From NCBI RefSeq assembly GCF_036227125.1, contig NZ_CP109435.1, forward strand, positions 2,728,001 through 2,792,000: a DNA stretch of 64,000 bases, in the 5' to 3' direction. The stretch's first letter is position 1. Every line of letters starts with the position of its first letter. The position numbers and the translations under genes are program-made. The stretch is from Streptomyces sp. NBC_01485. GTDB taxonomy: Bacteria; Actinomycetota; Actinomycetes; Streptomycetales; Streptomycetaceae. Positions 29,184-37,854 of the stretch are shown here, one piece after another. The notes under the pieces are model-generated. The model searched no databases, had not been told where the DNA came from, and was given only the letters and a program-made list of their open reading frames with translations.

Positions 29184-29346
29184 TTACGTCGCGATCGGAC
29201 CATCTACATCGTGATCGGTGTGACGCGTTACGGCCTCTCGAGTCCCCCCGGATTTTGGCGGAAGCCGGCATTCCGGGGGCGGTGGGCAGCCGGTTGTGTG
29301 GAGGATCCGCATAATCTCGGGAGCTTGGATGGGGAGGGACGAACAC

Positions 29347-30486
29347 GTGATCGATCCGACGGGGCAGCAGGGGCGACCGGAGCGGCACGGGCTGCTGTGC
29401 CCGGAGTGCGGAGCGCTCCGCGCGCCCGACAACACCCCGTCCTGCTCCTGCGCCCGGCGCGCCGCCGAGACCCTGCACGACACCCGCACGACGGAGGCGG
29501 CCGCGGCGGAGGACTTCAATCCGCTGCGGATACGGCCGTACGTGGAGCTGGACGGTGCGGGGGCGTCCGCGAAGGGGGCCGACAGGGGGGCGGCCGACAG
29601 TGGCGCCGGGGGCGGTGGCCCGTCGGGCTCCTCGTACTCGTCCCGCCCATCGGGCGCGTCCCGCTCGTCGGACGAGGCCGACGGTGAGCTGACCATGCCG
29701 TTGCAGGCGGTTCCGGCGGACGCGACGGCGGCGCTGCCCACTCCCTTCGCCCCGCCCGTCTCCGCGCCCAGCACCACCGACCTGCGCCTGTTCGAGGCGG
29801 CGGACGTCGGCCCCGCACGCCTCGGCCCCGCACACCTCGACGACGAGGAACCGCGACGCCCGCGTCGCCGCCGCCGGGCGCTGCTGGTGGCGTCGTCCGC
29901 CGCCGTCGTGGCCGTGGTGGCTGCGGCCGGGTTCGCGAGCGGGCTGTTCTCCTACGAGAAGCCGACGCGCGACGGGGCCGCCCCCAAGGACGTACGGGCC
30001 GCCGTGCCCGACACCTCGACCAGCAGCCCGGCCTCCGCGTCGCCGTCGGTGAGCCGTTCCGCGTCCCCGTCGGCCTCCGACGCCTCGCCGTCGCCCTCCG
30101 AGAGCGCGAGCCCGTCGCCCTCCGCGTCGGAGGAGAGCGCGTTGCCCTCCACGTCGCCGTCGGCCACGGCGAGCGAGACCGCGCCGACCGTCCGCGCCAC
30201 CGGGTCCCTGGGGCCGCCCGAGAACGGGGCCGACAAGAACGGGAACGGAGGGAGCGCCGACGGCACGGTGCTGCGGCGCGGCGACACGGGTGCCGAGGTG
30301 ATCGAACTCCAGTTGCGGCTGGGGCAGTTGTCCCTCTACACCGGCGAGGTCGACGGCACGTTCAGCGGTGAGGTCGAGGAGGCCCTGCGCGACTACCAGT
30401 CTTCCAAGGGGACGACGGCGGACGGGCCGGGCGTGTACGGGGCGTTGACGCGGGCGATCCTGGAGTCCGAGACCAAGGAGCCGTAG
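29347..30486 (+). CDS. Membrane-anchored peptidoglycan-binding protein
   Basis: A 379-residue protein. A cytoplasmic start carries a zinc-ribbon-like C-P-E-C and C-S-C set (LLCPECGAL, PSCSCARR). One membrane helix (LLVASSAAVVAVVAAAGFAS) is followed by a long Ser/Pro/Ala linker that reaches into the wall, and a PG_binding_1 domain (LRRGDTGAEVIELQLRLGQL, VDGTFSGEVEEALRDYQ). GTG 29347 has GGGAGGGA at 7 bp. It could sense or tether the wall while its zinc ribbon binds a cytoplasmic partner; that role is inference. Confidence 0.83.
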   Translation: MIDPTGQQGRPERHGLLCPECGALRAPDNTPSCSCARRAAETLHDTRTTEAAAAEDFNPLRIRPYVELDGAGASAKGADRGAADSGAGGGGPSGSSYSSRPSGASRSSDEADGELTMPLQAVPADATAALPTPFAPPVSAPSTTDLRLFEAADVGPARLGPAHLDDEEPRRPRRRRRALLVASSAAVVAVVAAAGFASGLFSYEKPTRDGAAPKDVRAAVPDTSTSSPASASPSVSRSASPSASDASPSPSESASPSPSASEESALPSTSPSATASETAPTVRATGSLGPPENGADKNGNGGSADGTVLRRGDTGAEVIELQLRLGQLSLYTGEVDGTFSGEVEEALRDYQSSKGTTADGPGVYGALTRAILESETKEP

Positions 30487-30553
30487 GGCGCTCTGGCCGG
30501 GCGTACCGGGGGCTGCCGCCGCCCCCCAGGCCCCCGCTTCGGCCCTTGAGGGG

Positions 30554-30579
30554 CCTCGTCCTCAATCGCCGGACGGGCT
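30554..30579. repeat. Streptomyces intergenic repeat (CTCAATCGCCGGACGGGCT)
   Basis: This sequence and close variants recur between genes in many Streptomyces genomes, usually downstream of stops. It follows a small hairpin (GGCCCT...AGGGGCC) between two convergent genes. I rely on memory of its frequency. Confidence 0.55.
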
Positions 30580-30605
30580 AGGTGATGCCCAGCCCTGAAG
30601 CGTCC

Positions 30606-31253
30606 TCACCCTGCGTGAATGCGTACCCCGTCCCCCACGACCTCCACCCGCACCCCCGACAGATCCCGCACCACCACATCCGGCCCGTGCGCAGCCGCCC
30701 GCGCCCCTACCCCCACGACCCGCATCCCGGCGGCGCGCCCCGCCGCGATGCCCGCGCCGGAGTCCTCGAACACCACGCAGTCCGCCGGGGCGACGCCCAG
30801 CTCGGCCGCGCCCTTGAGGAAGCCCTCGGGGTCCGGCTTGCTCGCGCCCACCGACTCGGCGGTGACGCGCACGCCGGGGAGTTCCAGTCCCGCCGCGGCC
30901 ATCCGGGCGGTCGACAGGGGGACGTCCGCCGAGGTGACCAGCGCGTGCGGGACGCCCCGCAGGGCGGCGAGGAACTCGGGCGCTCCGGGCACCGGCACGA
31001 CGCCCTCCAGGTCGGCGGTCTCCTCGGCGAGCATCCGCGCGTTGTCCGCGAGGTTCAGGTGCGTCGGCCGGCCGGGCAGCAGCACGGCCATCGAGGCGTG
31101 CCCCTGACGGCCGTGGACGACCTTCATGACCTCGTCCCCGTCGAGCCCGTGCGCGTCGGCCCAGCGGCGCCAGATCCGCTCGACGACGGCATCGGAGTTC
31201 ACGAGGGTGCCGTCCATGTCGAGCAGGAGGGCGCGGGCGGCCAGGACCGGCAT
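30606..31253 (-). CDS. HAD-IA sugar-phosphate phosphatase
   Basis: A 215-residue haloacid-dehalogenase phosphatase close to the DOG/beta-phosphoglucomutase group. Motif I ALLLDMDGTLVNSD, motif II ALVTSADVP, motif III lysine in VGASKPDPEGF, and motif IV VVFEDSGAGIAAG are intact. A helical cap lies between I and II. ATG 31253 (MPVLAARAL) has GGAG at 6 bp; longer starts have no good site. A small phosphorylated sugar is the likely substrate. Confidence 0.88.
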   Translation of the reverse strand: MPVLAARALLLDMDGTLVNSDAVVERIWRRWADAHGLDGDEVMKVVHGRQGHASMAVLLPGRPTHLNLADNARMLAEETADLEGVVPVPGAPEFLAALRGVPHALVTSADVPLSTARMAAAGLELPGVRVTAESVGASKPDPEGFLKGAAELGVAPADCVVFEDSGAGIAAGRAAGMRVVGVGARAAAHGPDVVVRDLSGVRVEVVGDGVRIHAG

Positions 31254-31463
31254 CAGCAGCTCCAGGTAGACGGAAACAAGGTGGTCCCGCCCGCCGGTCA
31301 GGGAAAACGGACGGGAGCCACTTTGTTTCCCCACGGTACAAAAAGAGCGGGCCCCGCCGCCACTCCCGCCGGAAACCTGCGCGAACCGTTCACCGGGCGT
31401 TCAGCTCAGCCCGCCCGTCGGCCCGCCCCTCAGCCCGCCCCTCGGCCCGCCCCGCACCCGGCC

Positions 31464-32045
31464 TCAGCCGGCGATCGCCTCCCACAGGCTCCACACCCCG
31501 AGCGCCAGCATCAGCAGCGCCGCGATCCGGGTGATCAGCTTCAGCGGCACCCGCTTCATCAGCGCCTTTCCGCCGACGATGCCGAGCCCTGCGACCGCCC
31601 ACAGCGCGAGCACCGCGCCGAGCCCGACGGAGAGCGGGTCGTCGTAGCGGGCGGCGAGGTTGGCGGTCATGATCTGCGTGAGGTCCCCGAACTCGGCGAC
31701 CAGGATCAGCATGAAGCCCGCGCCCGCGACCTTCCAGAAGGACTGGTCCTCGGGCCGCCGGATCTCCTCGTCGCCGTCGTCCTTCTTCAGCAGCAGCACC
31801 GCCGCGCCGCCCAGGAACAGCACGCCCGTCAGCGCCTGCACGAGCTGCTGCGGGAGCAGGGTCAGCACGCTGCCCGCCGCGACGGCCAGCGCGACATGCA
31901 GCGCGAAGGCGGCGGCGACACCTGCGAAGACGTACGAGGCGCGGTAGCGGGTGCCGAGGACGAGGCCGGCGAGCGCGGTCTTGTCGGGCAGCTCGGCCAG
32001 GAAGACGACGCCGAAGACGACCGCCGTCACGGTGATGCTGATCAA
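31464..32045 (-). CDS. GDT1/TMEM165-family cation (Mn2+) exporter
   Basis: A 193-residue, six-helix membrane protein with the two family signatures E-x-x-D-K-T (FLAELPDKTAL) and E-F-G-D-x-T (LVAEFGDLTQI), each followed by symmetric helices. Bacterial members export Mn2+. The yybP-ykoY riboswitch directly upstream strongly supports manganese homeostasis. A charged loop (LLLKKDDGDEEIRRPED) divides the two halves. Confidence 0.92.
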   Translation of the reverse strand: MISITVTAVVFGVVFLAELPDKTALAGLVLGTRYRASYVFAGVAAAFALHVALAVAAGSVLTLLPQQLVQALTGVLFLGGAAVLLLKKDDGDEEIRRPEDQSFWKVAGAGFMLILVAEFGDLTQIMTANLAARYDDPLSVGLGAVLALWAVAGLGIVGGKALMKRVPLKLITRIAALLMLALGVWSLWEAIAG

Positions 32046-32149
32046 GGTTCCTCAATCGGTCGGGAGCCGCCCCACCGAGAGTCCCGGCCCTTCAGAACAG
32101 ACGCCTCGGCACGGCAGCACACGTCACCCGTGCCGTACGGCACGGATGT

Positions 32150-32265
32150 GCACTGCTTGCCGAAGGTCTCGCTGGCCGACCCGTCACAACGGGTCCGCCT
32201 CCGGGCGCCGGCTCAGACGAGCTGAGCAGTATGTCGACGGTCCGGCGAAGAGCTACTCCCCTTCT
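32150..32265 (-). ncRNA. yybP-ykoY manganese riboswitch
   Basis: On the minus strand the leader has AAGGGGAGTAGCTC (ending near 32251), the start of the aptamer, then paired helices and the conserved GCGAGACCTTCGGC (32173-32160). These two blocks are the hallmarks of the family that binds Mn2+. A further hairpin, CCGTGCC-GTAC-GGCACGG (32128-32145), lies between aptamer and gene and could be the expression platform. It sits about 115 bp ahead of the GDT1-type exporter. Confidence 0.88.
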
Positions 32266-32419
32266 GCGCTCCCCAGTGTACGAGATCGTTCTGCCGTAAA
32301 CCTTGTCGTGTCATGCGCGCGTCACTAGCTTCTTACCCGCCGCACACTTCCCCGCAATGCGGTACCGCGAGCATTCCAACGCTCGCGCTCCAACACCCCC
32401 GCCTCCCCATGGAGTTCGC

Positions 32420-33064
32420 ATGTCGAAGTTCTACGCGCGTGGACGGCTGAGCATAGTCGCCGCCCTCACCGGCCTCATAGCCTCGGCCGCGCTGTTCACC
32501 GCCCCGACCGCCTCCGCCGCTCTCCCCACCCCGGTCAGCGCCGCGACCGCCCGCACCTACCTCGCCTCGCTCACCGTGAAGGCCGAGGACCGCACCGGCT
32601 ACGACCGCGACCTCTTCCCGCACTGGATCACCATCTCCGGCACCTGCAACACGCGCGAGACGGTCCTCAAGCGCGACGGTACGAACGTCGTCACCAGCTC
32701 CGCCTGCGCCGCCACCAGCGGTTCCTGGTACTCCCCCTACGACGGCGCCACCTGGACCGCCGCCGCCGACCTCGACATCGACCACCTGGTCCCGCTCGCC
32801 GAGGCCTGGGACTCGGGCGCGAGCGCCTGGACGACCGCCCAGCGCCAGGCCTTCGCCAACGACCTGACCCGCCCGCAGCTCATCGCCGTCACGGACAACG
32901 TGAACCAGCAGAAGAGCGACCAGGACCCGGCCGAGTGGATGCCGTCGCTCACCTCGTACCGCTGCACCTACGTCCGCGCCTGGGTCCAGGTGAAGTACTA
33001 CTACGACCTGTCGGTCGACTCCGCCGAGAAGAGCGCGCTGACGAGCGACCTGGCTAGCTGCTGA
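32420..33064 (+). CDS. Secreted HNH-family nuclease (GmrSD/DUF1524-like)
   Basis: A 214-residue exported protein. The signal peptide ends near PTASA. The mature domain contains DLDIDHLVPLAEAWDSG, the D-H-x-V-P-L active-site motif of this HNH group, then NDLTRPQLIAVTDNVNQQKS and DPAEWMP. Four cysteines (CNTRE, SACAA, YRC and C-terminal C) may form disulfides. It should degrade extracellular DNA. ATG 32420 has GGAG at 6 bp. Confidence 0.87.
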   Translation: MSKFYARGRLSIVAALTGLIASAALFTAPTASAALPTPVSAATARTYLASLTVKAEDRTGYDRDLFPHWITISGTCNTRETVLKRDGTNVVTSSACAATSGSWYSPYDGATWTAAADLDIDHLVPLAEAWDSGASAWTTAQRQAFANDLTRPQLIAVTDNVNQQKSDQDPAEWMPSLTSYRCTYVRAWVQVKYYYDLSVDSAEKSALTSDLASC

Positions 33065-33167
33065 TCGATCCGGCCGCTGACCGGTCCGTGACCGCCGGGC
33101 ACTCCCCGCGGACCTCCGTCGTTCCGTACTGTCCGTACCGTACGGGGCGACGGAGGAGGGCGATCAC

Positions 33168-34829
33168 GTGGCCGGACTGCGGCTGGGACCACTGCTGAGA
33201 TACGCCGACGGCTCGTCCGCGACCGTCTGGGTCGAGGCGAGCCGTCCGTGCGCCGCCGAGGTGCGCTGCGCGGACGGCGCCGGCGGCGCGGCCCGCACCT
33301 TCCAGGTGGCGGGCCATCACTACGCCCTGGTCCCGGTGACCGGCCTGACGGCGGGTACGGCGACGGCGTACGAGGTCCTCCTCGACGGCACCCGTGTGTG
33401 GCCGCTGCCCGACTCGCGTTTCCCGCCCTCCGAGATCCACGCCCCCGCCGCCGAGGACGACGGCCACGTGGTGCGGGTGTCGTTCGGTTCCTGCCGGTGG
33501 GCGGCGCCCGCGGCCGACGCGCACGACCCCGTGGGCCCCGACGCCCTGGACAGCCTGGCCGCCCGCCTCGCCGCCGACCCCGGACGCGAACGCCCCGACG
33601 TACTGCTCCTGTTGGGCGACCAGGTGTACGCCGACGAGGTCTCCGACGCGACCCGTGAACGGATCGCCGCCCGCCGCGGCCTCACCGACCCGCCGGGCGC
33701 CGAGGTCGCGGACTTCGAGGAGTACACCTGGCTGTACTACGAGTCCTGGCTCGACCCCGAGGTGCGCTGGCTGCTGTCCACGGTGCCGAGTTGCATGGTC
33801 TTCGACGATCACGACGTCATCGACGACTGGAACACCTCCGCCGCCTGGCTGGCCGACGTGCGGGCCACGCCCTGGTGGCACGAGCGGCTGCTCAGCGGCC
33901 TGATGTCGTACTGGGTGCACCAGCACCTCGGCAACCTCGCCCCGGCCGAGCTGGCCGCCGACCCGGTCTACGCCGCCGTACGCGCGGCCCCCGACGGCAC
34001 CGACGTCCTGCGCGCCTTCGCCTGCCGCGCCGACGCCGACCCGGCGTCCGTACGGTGGAGCTACCGGCGGGACTTCGGGCGGGTGCGGCTGCTGATGGTC
34101 GACACCCGGGCCGCGCGGGTCCTGGCCGAGGACGAGCGGGCGATGCTCAACCCGGGCGAGGCCGAGTGGCTGCGCGACCAGGTCCTCGACGACCCCGGCT
34201 CCTACGACCACCTCCTGATCGGCACCTCCCTGCCCTGGCTGCTGCCGCACCTGGTGCACGACGCCGAGGAGTGGGACGCGGCCCTGTGCCGGGGTGAACG
34301 CGGGGCGCGCTGGGCCCGGTTCGGGGAGAAGCTGCGGCGGGCGGCGGATCTGGAGCACTGGGCGGCCTTCCCGACGTCCTTCACCGCACTGGCGGAACTG
34401 ATCGCCGAGGCGGGGACGGGGTCGTCGGCTCCCGCGAGCGTCCTCGTGCTCTCCGGGGACGTACACCACGCGTACGTGGCGGAGGCCCGCTGGCCCGAGG
34501 GGAGCCGCAGCGATGCGGACGGCGGAACCGGGCCGGACGCGCGGGTGTTCCAGCTCACCTGCTCCCCCGTCCACAACTCCATCCCCCTGTCGATACGGGT
34601 GGGCTTCCGCTTCGGCTGGAGCGCCCTGGCCCGTGCGCTCGGCCGCCGCTTCCGCCGGCACGGGCACTGTCCGCGCCCGCCGGTCAACTGGCGCAGGACG
34701 GGCGGTCCGTGGTTCGGCAACCAGCTCATGTCCCTGACTCTGCACGGCCGTTCGGCCCGGTTGCGGTTGGAACAGGCGCGGGGGAACGGGGTGCTGGCGA
34801 CCGTGAAGGAGTCCGACCTGACACCCTGA
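33168..34829 (+). CDS. PhoD-like metallophosphatase (alkaline phosphatase D family)
   Basis: A 553-residue member of the PhoD-like phosphatase group. Metal ligands lie in FGSCRW, LLLGDQVYADEV, MVFDDHDVIDDWN, the MVDTRAARV turn and LSGDVHHAY. An N-terminal Fn3-like sandwich (LGPLLRYADGSSATVWVEA) is typical. Unlike PhoD itself it has no Tat signal, so it should be cytoplasmic. GTG 33168 follows GGAGGAGGGCG. A phosphodiester or phosphonate substrate is likely but not known. Confidence 0.9.
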   Translation: MAGLRLGPLLRYADGSSATVWVEASRPCAAEVRCADGAGGAARTFQVAGHHYALVPVTGLTAGTATAYEVLLDGTRVWPLPDSRFPPSEIHAPAAEDDGHVVRVSFGSCRWAAPAADAHDPVGPDALDSLAARLAADPGRERPDVLLLLGDQVYADEVSDATRERIAARRGLTDPPGAEVADFEEYTWLYYESWLDPEVRWLLSTVPSCMVFDDHDVIDDWNTSAAWLADVRATPWWHERLLSGLMSYWVHQHLGNLAPAELAADPVYAAVRAAPDGTDVLRAFACRADADPASVRWSYRRDFGRVRLLMVDTRAARVLAEDERAMLNPGEAEWLRDQVLDDPGSYDHLLIGTSLPWLLPHLVHDAEEWDAALCRGERGARWARFGEKLRRAADLEHWAAFPTSFTALAELIAEAGTGSSAPASVLVLSGDVHHAYVAEARWPEGSRSDADGGTGPDARVFQLTCSPVHNSIPLSIRVGFRFGWSALARALGRRFRRHGHCPRPPVNWRRTGGPWFGNQLMSLTLHGRSARLRLEQARGNGVLATVKESDLTP

Positions 34830-34900
34830 GGACAGCACTCGCGCATGGCCCGTCGGTTACGAGGCCGAAGTCACGTTCAAGGGAGAGGAGCGAGGAGACG

Positions 34901-35737
34901 ATGCAGACGTCAGAGGTCCAGCGTGCGGTGGCCGCGGCCATGTCGACGGCCTCGTCGCTCGGCCTGGCAGTCGACGACGCGACCGTTCTCCACGACTCGA
35001 ACAAGCTCACTCTGCGTCTGCTGCCCTGTGACGTCCTGGCCCGGGTGGCACCTGTGGCGGATCAGGTCGCGCAGTTCGAAGTAGACCTTGCTCAGCGGCT
35101 CGCCGAATCCGGGTGCCCGGTGGCGGCTCTCGACCCTCGAGTGGAGCCACGCGTCCATGAGCGCGACGGCTTCGTGCTCACGCTGTGGACCTACCACGAA
35201 CCCGTGACCACTCGGGAGATCCCACCAGCCGACTACGCCCATGCGCTCGAGCGGCTGCACGCCGGCATGCGCGAGCTCGATGTCCCGACGACGCGATTCA
35301 CGGATCGAGTCGAGCAGGCTCAACGACTCGTGGCGAACCGCGACCGCACTCCGGCGCTCGCCGACGCGGACCGGAAACTGCTCGGCGACACGCTACGAAA
35401 CCTGAGACGAGCGATCGCCGAACGCGGCGCCCCCGAGCAACTGCTGCACGGCGAGCCGCACCCGGGCAACGTCCTCACCACGAAGAACGGGCTGCTGTTC
35501 ATCGACCTTGAGACGTGTTGCCGTGGGCCCGTCGAATTCGACCTCGCCCATGCGCCCGAGGAAGTCGGCGAGCACTATCCGGGTGTCGATCAGGACTTGC
35601 TGCGCGAGTGCCGGATCCTCGTGCTGGCGATGATCACAGCCTGGCGCTGGGACCGAGCCGACCAACTCCCGAACGGCCGCCAACTGGGCACGGAGTGGCT
35701 CGGCCAGATCCGGGCAGCACTCGATCGCAACGGCTGA
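34901..35737 (+). CDS. APH-fold phosphotransferase
   Basis: A 278-residue aminoglycoside/choline kinase-type protein. The catalytic loop reads LLHGEPHPGNVLTT: the usual H-G-D is H-G-E, with the following N kept. The metal aspartate lies in LLFIDLETCCRGPVEFDLA. The small lobe has the KLTLRLLPCDVLARV strands in place of a clear lysine motif. The D-to-E change may lower activity or mark a different substrate. ATG 34901 has GAGGAG upstream. The inverted repeat at 35746 follows the stop by 8 bp. Confidence 0.8.
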   Translation: MQTSEVQRAVAAAMSTASSLGLAVDDATVLHDSNKLTLRLLPCDVLARVAPVADQVAQFEVDLAQRLAESGCPVAALDPRVEPRVHERDGFVLTLWTYHEPVTTREIPPADYAHALERLHAGMRELDVPTTRFTDRVEQAQRLVANRDRTPALADADRKLLGDTLRNLRRAIAERGAPEQLLHGEPHPGNVLTTKNGLLFIDLETCCRGPVEFDLAHAPEEVGEHYPGVDQDLLRECRILVLAMITAWRWDRADQLPNGRQLGTEWLGQIRAALDRNG

Positions 35738-35745
35738 ACTTCTCA

Positions 35746-35800
35746 GAAAGGTGACACTTCGGTGCGGGAGTGTCACCTTTCCGCACCGCAGGTACCGGGG
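35746..35800 (+). repeat. Hairpin repeat, copy 1 (left of the HTH/DUF397 module)
   Basis: Thirteen-bp perfect arms (GAAAGGTGACACT / AGTGTCACCTTTC) enclose a 10-nt loop. The central 26 nt (35751-35776) match copy 2 at 25 positions in reverse orientation, and the next 23 nt match at 19. Loop GGTGCGG can pair with CCGCACC just downstream. It may also terminate the kinase gene. Confidence 0.85.
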
Positions 35801-35838
35801 ACGCGGCGTGCCCGCATGCCGCCGGAGTCGCTGGATCG

Positions 35839-36219
35839 CTAGCCCGGCTCTCTGGGGTCGGGGAACAACTCCGGGTGTTCCTGGGCCAGTAGGGCGAGGA
35901 TCGCCTCCTGGGTGGGGTCCACGACGTCCCGCGCGTGCCCGGACGGGTGACCGGTGAACAGTCCGCACGCGTCGCCGGTTCCGGCCTGTTGCTCCGGACA
36001 CCATGCCAACTCGGTGATCCTCGCCCGGCGTTCGCCCCACCGAACCCACACGGCCCCGCCCTTCCTGTCCTCCTCCCACAACACGGACGCGTGATCGTCG
36101 TCATGCGCCTCGCCCAGTTCGCAGAGGACGTGTCCGGGTTCTGCGGGCCGTTCGGGGGTGGCCAGTTGGGTCACGCAATCCGGGGGCAGGAGCAGCGCCA
36201 CGGCGGTGCACTGGTTCAC
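35839..36219 (-). CDS. Unknown actinobacterial protein in the HTH/DUF397 module
   Basis: A 126-residue acidic, soluble protein. It starts at GTG 36219, which overlaps the stop of the preceding small gene (GTGA). Readable parts are HVLCELGEAHDDDHASVLWE, then GAVWVRWGERRARITELAWC and a helical end (QEAILALLAQEHPEL). Such proteins, often with LCELxxxH..DHAAxxW, are common beside HTH regulators in Streptomyces. No enzyme motif is recognised. Confidence 0.65.
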   Translation of the reverse strand: MNQCTAVALLLPPDCVTQLATPERPAEPGHVLCELGEAHDDDHASVLWEEDRKGGAVWVRWGERRARITELAWCPEQQAGTGDACGLFTGHPSGHARDVVDPTQEAILALLAQEHPELFPDPREPG

Positions 36220-36473
36220 AACACATCCCCCCGGCTCCGGGCGTTGCAGCGTGCGGTTTCGGCGCGAAGTCGCTCTATGGGGTCTGCGGGGCGGACGTGT
36301 TCGGGTTTCGCCTCCCACTCCCTCCCGCCGCAGACGGGGCGCAGCGACCAGTACGGGCCGGCGACTCCCCGGAACTCCCCCACCCGGTCACGGCTGGTGT
36401 CCACCACGAGCGTGCCGGATTCCGGGACGTGGACGGGGTCCTGCTCGTCCGTGGGAACGTTCTGCGCAGACAC
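36216..36473 (-). CDS. Small conserved protein, paralogue of the 14.6-kb gene
   Basis: An 85-residue protein with GTLVVDTSRDRVGEFRG, LRPVCGGREWEAKPEHVRP and a C-terminal helix with A..A..N.R. It aligns over its length with the protein at 14579-14821, and in both cases the stop overlaps the next gene's GTG by 4 bp. It is divergent from the HTH gene, with which it shares a 106-bp promoter region. Function unknown. Confidence 0.7.
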   Translation of the reverse strand: MSAQNVPTDEQDPVHVPESGTLVVDTSRDRVGEFRGVAGPYWSLRPVCGGREWEAKPEHVRPADPIERLRAETARCNARSRGDVL

Positions 36474-36579
36474 CGCCGCTCCTCTCCGTAGTCATTCCGC
36501 TACCAAGAGGGCTCAGCGTGGCCTAGAGTCAGGAAGCGTTCAACGTGTCAGTGACGAACGGAAGATTGGTGTTGAGCCT

Positions 36580-37407
36580 TTGAACATCAAGGAGTTGAAC
36601 CCCGACAGCTCACCTCAGGCAGCCTTCGGTGCACGCCTGCGCGCCGCGCGTGAAGCGCTCGGCCTGACGCAAGAGGCCCTGGGCGAACAGATGGGCTATT
36701 CCGGCACGCATCTCTCGTCGGTTGAAACCGGTCGCAAATCTCCAACGTTGCGTCTCGCGCGCAGTGCTGACATGGCGTTGGGTACGGGCGACGCGTTCGA
36801 GCGGGCGTGGCGCGAGATCCGGCACGGCAGCCTGCTGGAAGGCTTCCCCGAGTACGTCGGGTACGAGGGCCGGGCGGTGGAGATCCGGCTGTACAACATC
36901 GGGATCATCCCCGGTCTGTTGCAGACACCTGAGTACGCAAGGGTGTTGGCGGACAGCGCTGTGCGGCGGGGGGCCATCACTCAAGAACACGCGGATGAAC
37001 GCGTCTCGTTCCTGGCCGAACGGCAGTCGGCACTGGTGCGGACCCGGCCGCCCATGGTGTTCGTGACCATGGACGAGAGCTGCATCCGGCGGCCCATCGG
37101 CGGATCTGCCGTCATGGACGGCCAGTTGGCGCGTCTGGTCGAGTTCGCCGAACTGCCGAACACCCTGCTGCAGGTGGCACCGTTCGACATAGGCGAGCGT
37201 CGCACGTTCGACCTGCCCGTGAACCTCCTGACGCTGTCGGATCGGTCCGTGATCTGCTACGCCGAGTCCCAGGCCCAGGGGCATCTGGACCGCGAGAGCG
37301 TGTCCGTACTGCCCATGCTGACGGCCTACCATCAGCTACAGGCCGAAGCGCTGTCGCAGGCGGCATCGGTGGCCATGATCAACGAGGTACGAAAGGGCAC
37401 CCCGTGA
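36580..37407 (+). CDS. XRE-type HTH regulator with DUF5753 domain
   Basis: About 275 residues. The helix-turn-helix (FGARLRAAREALGLTQEALG, QMGYSGTHLSSVETGRKSP) is followed by DUF5753 (EIRLYNIGIIPGLLQTPEYA, PNTLLQVAPF and the C-terminal YHQLQAEALSQAASVAMI). These regulators pair with DUF397 proteins and control development and antibiotic genes in Streptomyces. The only plausible start in frame is TTG 36580, or a rarer ATT/ATC codon nearby. Its GTG overlap with DUF397 couples the two. Confidence 0.88.
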   Translation: MNIKELNPDSSPQAAFGARLRAAREALGLTQEALGEQMGYSGTHLSSVETGRKSPTLRLARSADMALGTGDAFERAWREIRHGSLLEGFPEYVGYEGRAVEIRLYNIGIIPGLLQTPEYARVLADSAVRRGAITQEHADERVSFLAERQSALVRTRPPMVFVTMDESCIRRPIGGSAVMDGQLARLVEFAELPNTLLQVAPFDIGERRTFDLPVNLLTLSDRSVICYAESQAQGHLDRESVSVLPMLTAYHQLQAEALSQAASVAMINEVRKGTP

Positions 37408-37613
37408 CGACCGAATCCCCCCGCTGGTTCAAGTCCTCGTACAGCAACAACGGTGGTGACTGCGTCGAGGTCGCCGCGAATCTCACCGCCTCCCACGGCA
37501 TGGTCCCCGTCCGTGACTCCAAGAACCCGGCCGGGCCGGTTCTGGATCTCCCCGCCGCCGCGTTCTCCTCGTTCGTGACGGGCGTCAAGACGGGCGAGTT
37601 CGGCACCGTCTGA
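37404..37613 (+). CDS. DUF397 protein
   Basis: A 69-residue DUF397 protein: WFKSSYSNNGGDCVEVA, then VPVRDSKNPAGPVLDLPAAAF. It overlaps the HTH gene by 4 bp. DUF397 partners bind their HTH regulator and may act as antagonists; several members behave as toxin/antitoxin-like or morphogenesis factors. A degraded DUF397 lies at 12.8 kb. Confidence 0.9.
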   Translation: MTTESPRWFKSSYSNNGGDCVEVAANLTASHGMVPVRDSKNPAGPVLDLPAAAFSSFVTGVKTGEFGTV

Positions 37614-37708
37614 CCACTCGGGCGACCCGCACCGGCTCAGAGGCAGCCCCATCATGCGACGGCATGGTGGGGCTGCTCGCTGTTGAGCGGTGCGCGAGCA
37701 CGCCCACC

Positions 37709-37763
37709 CCCCGGTAGGTGAGTTGCGGAAACGTGACACTCCCTCACCGAAGTGTCACATTCC
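37709..37763 (-). repeat. Hairpin repeat, copy 2 (right of the HTH/DUF397 module)
   Basis: The 26-nt core (37733-37758) is the reverse complement of copy 1 with one difference (loop GGTGAGG against GGTGCGG). The conserved downstream part on this strand again ends in TACCGGGG. Its loop hexamer GGTGAG can pair with CTCACC just outside the stem, as copy 1 does with its own sequence. Confidence 0.85.
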
Positions 37764-37854
37764 TGCGCGGACCACCCCCAGGCAGGCACCGGACAGAGAG
37801 CCGCACCACCCATGTCCGAAGCCCCTCGAAACCAGCCAGCGCCGTCCTCACACG

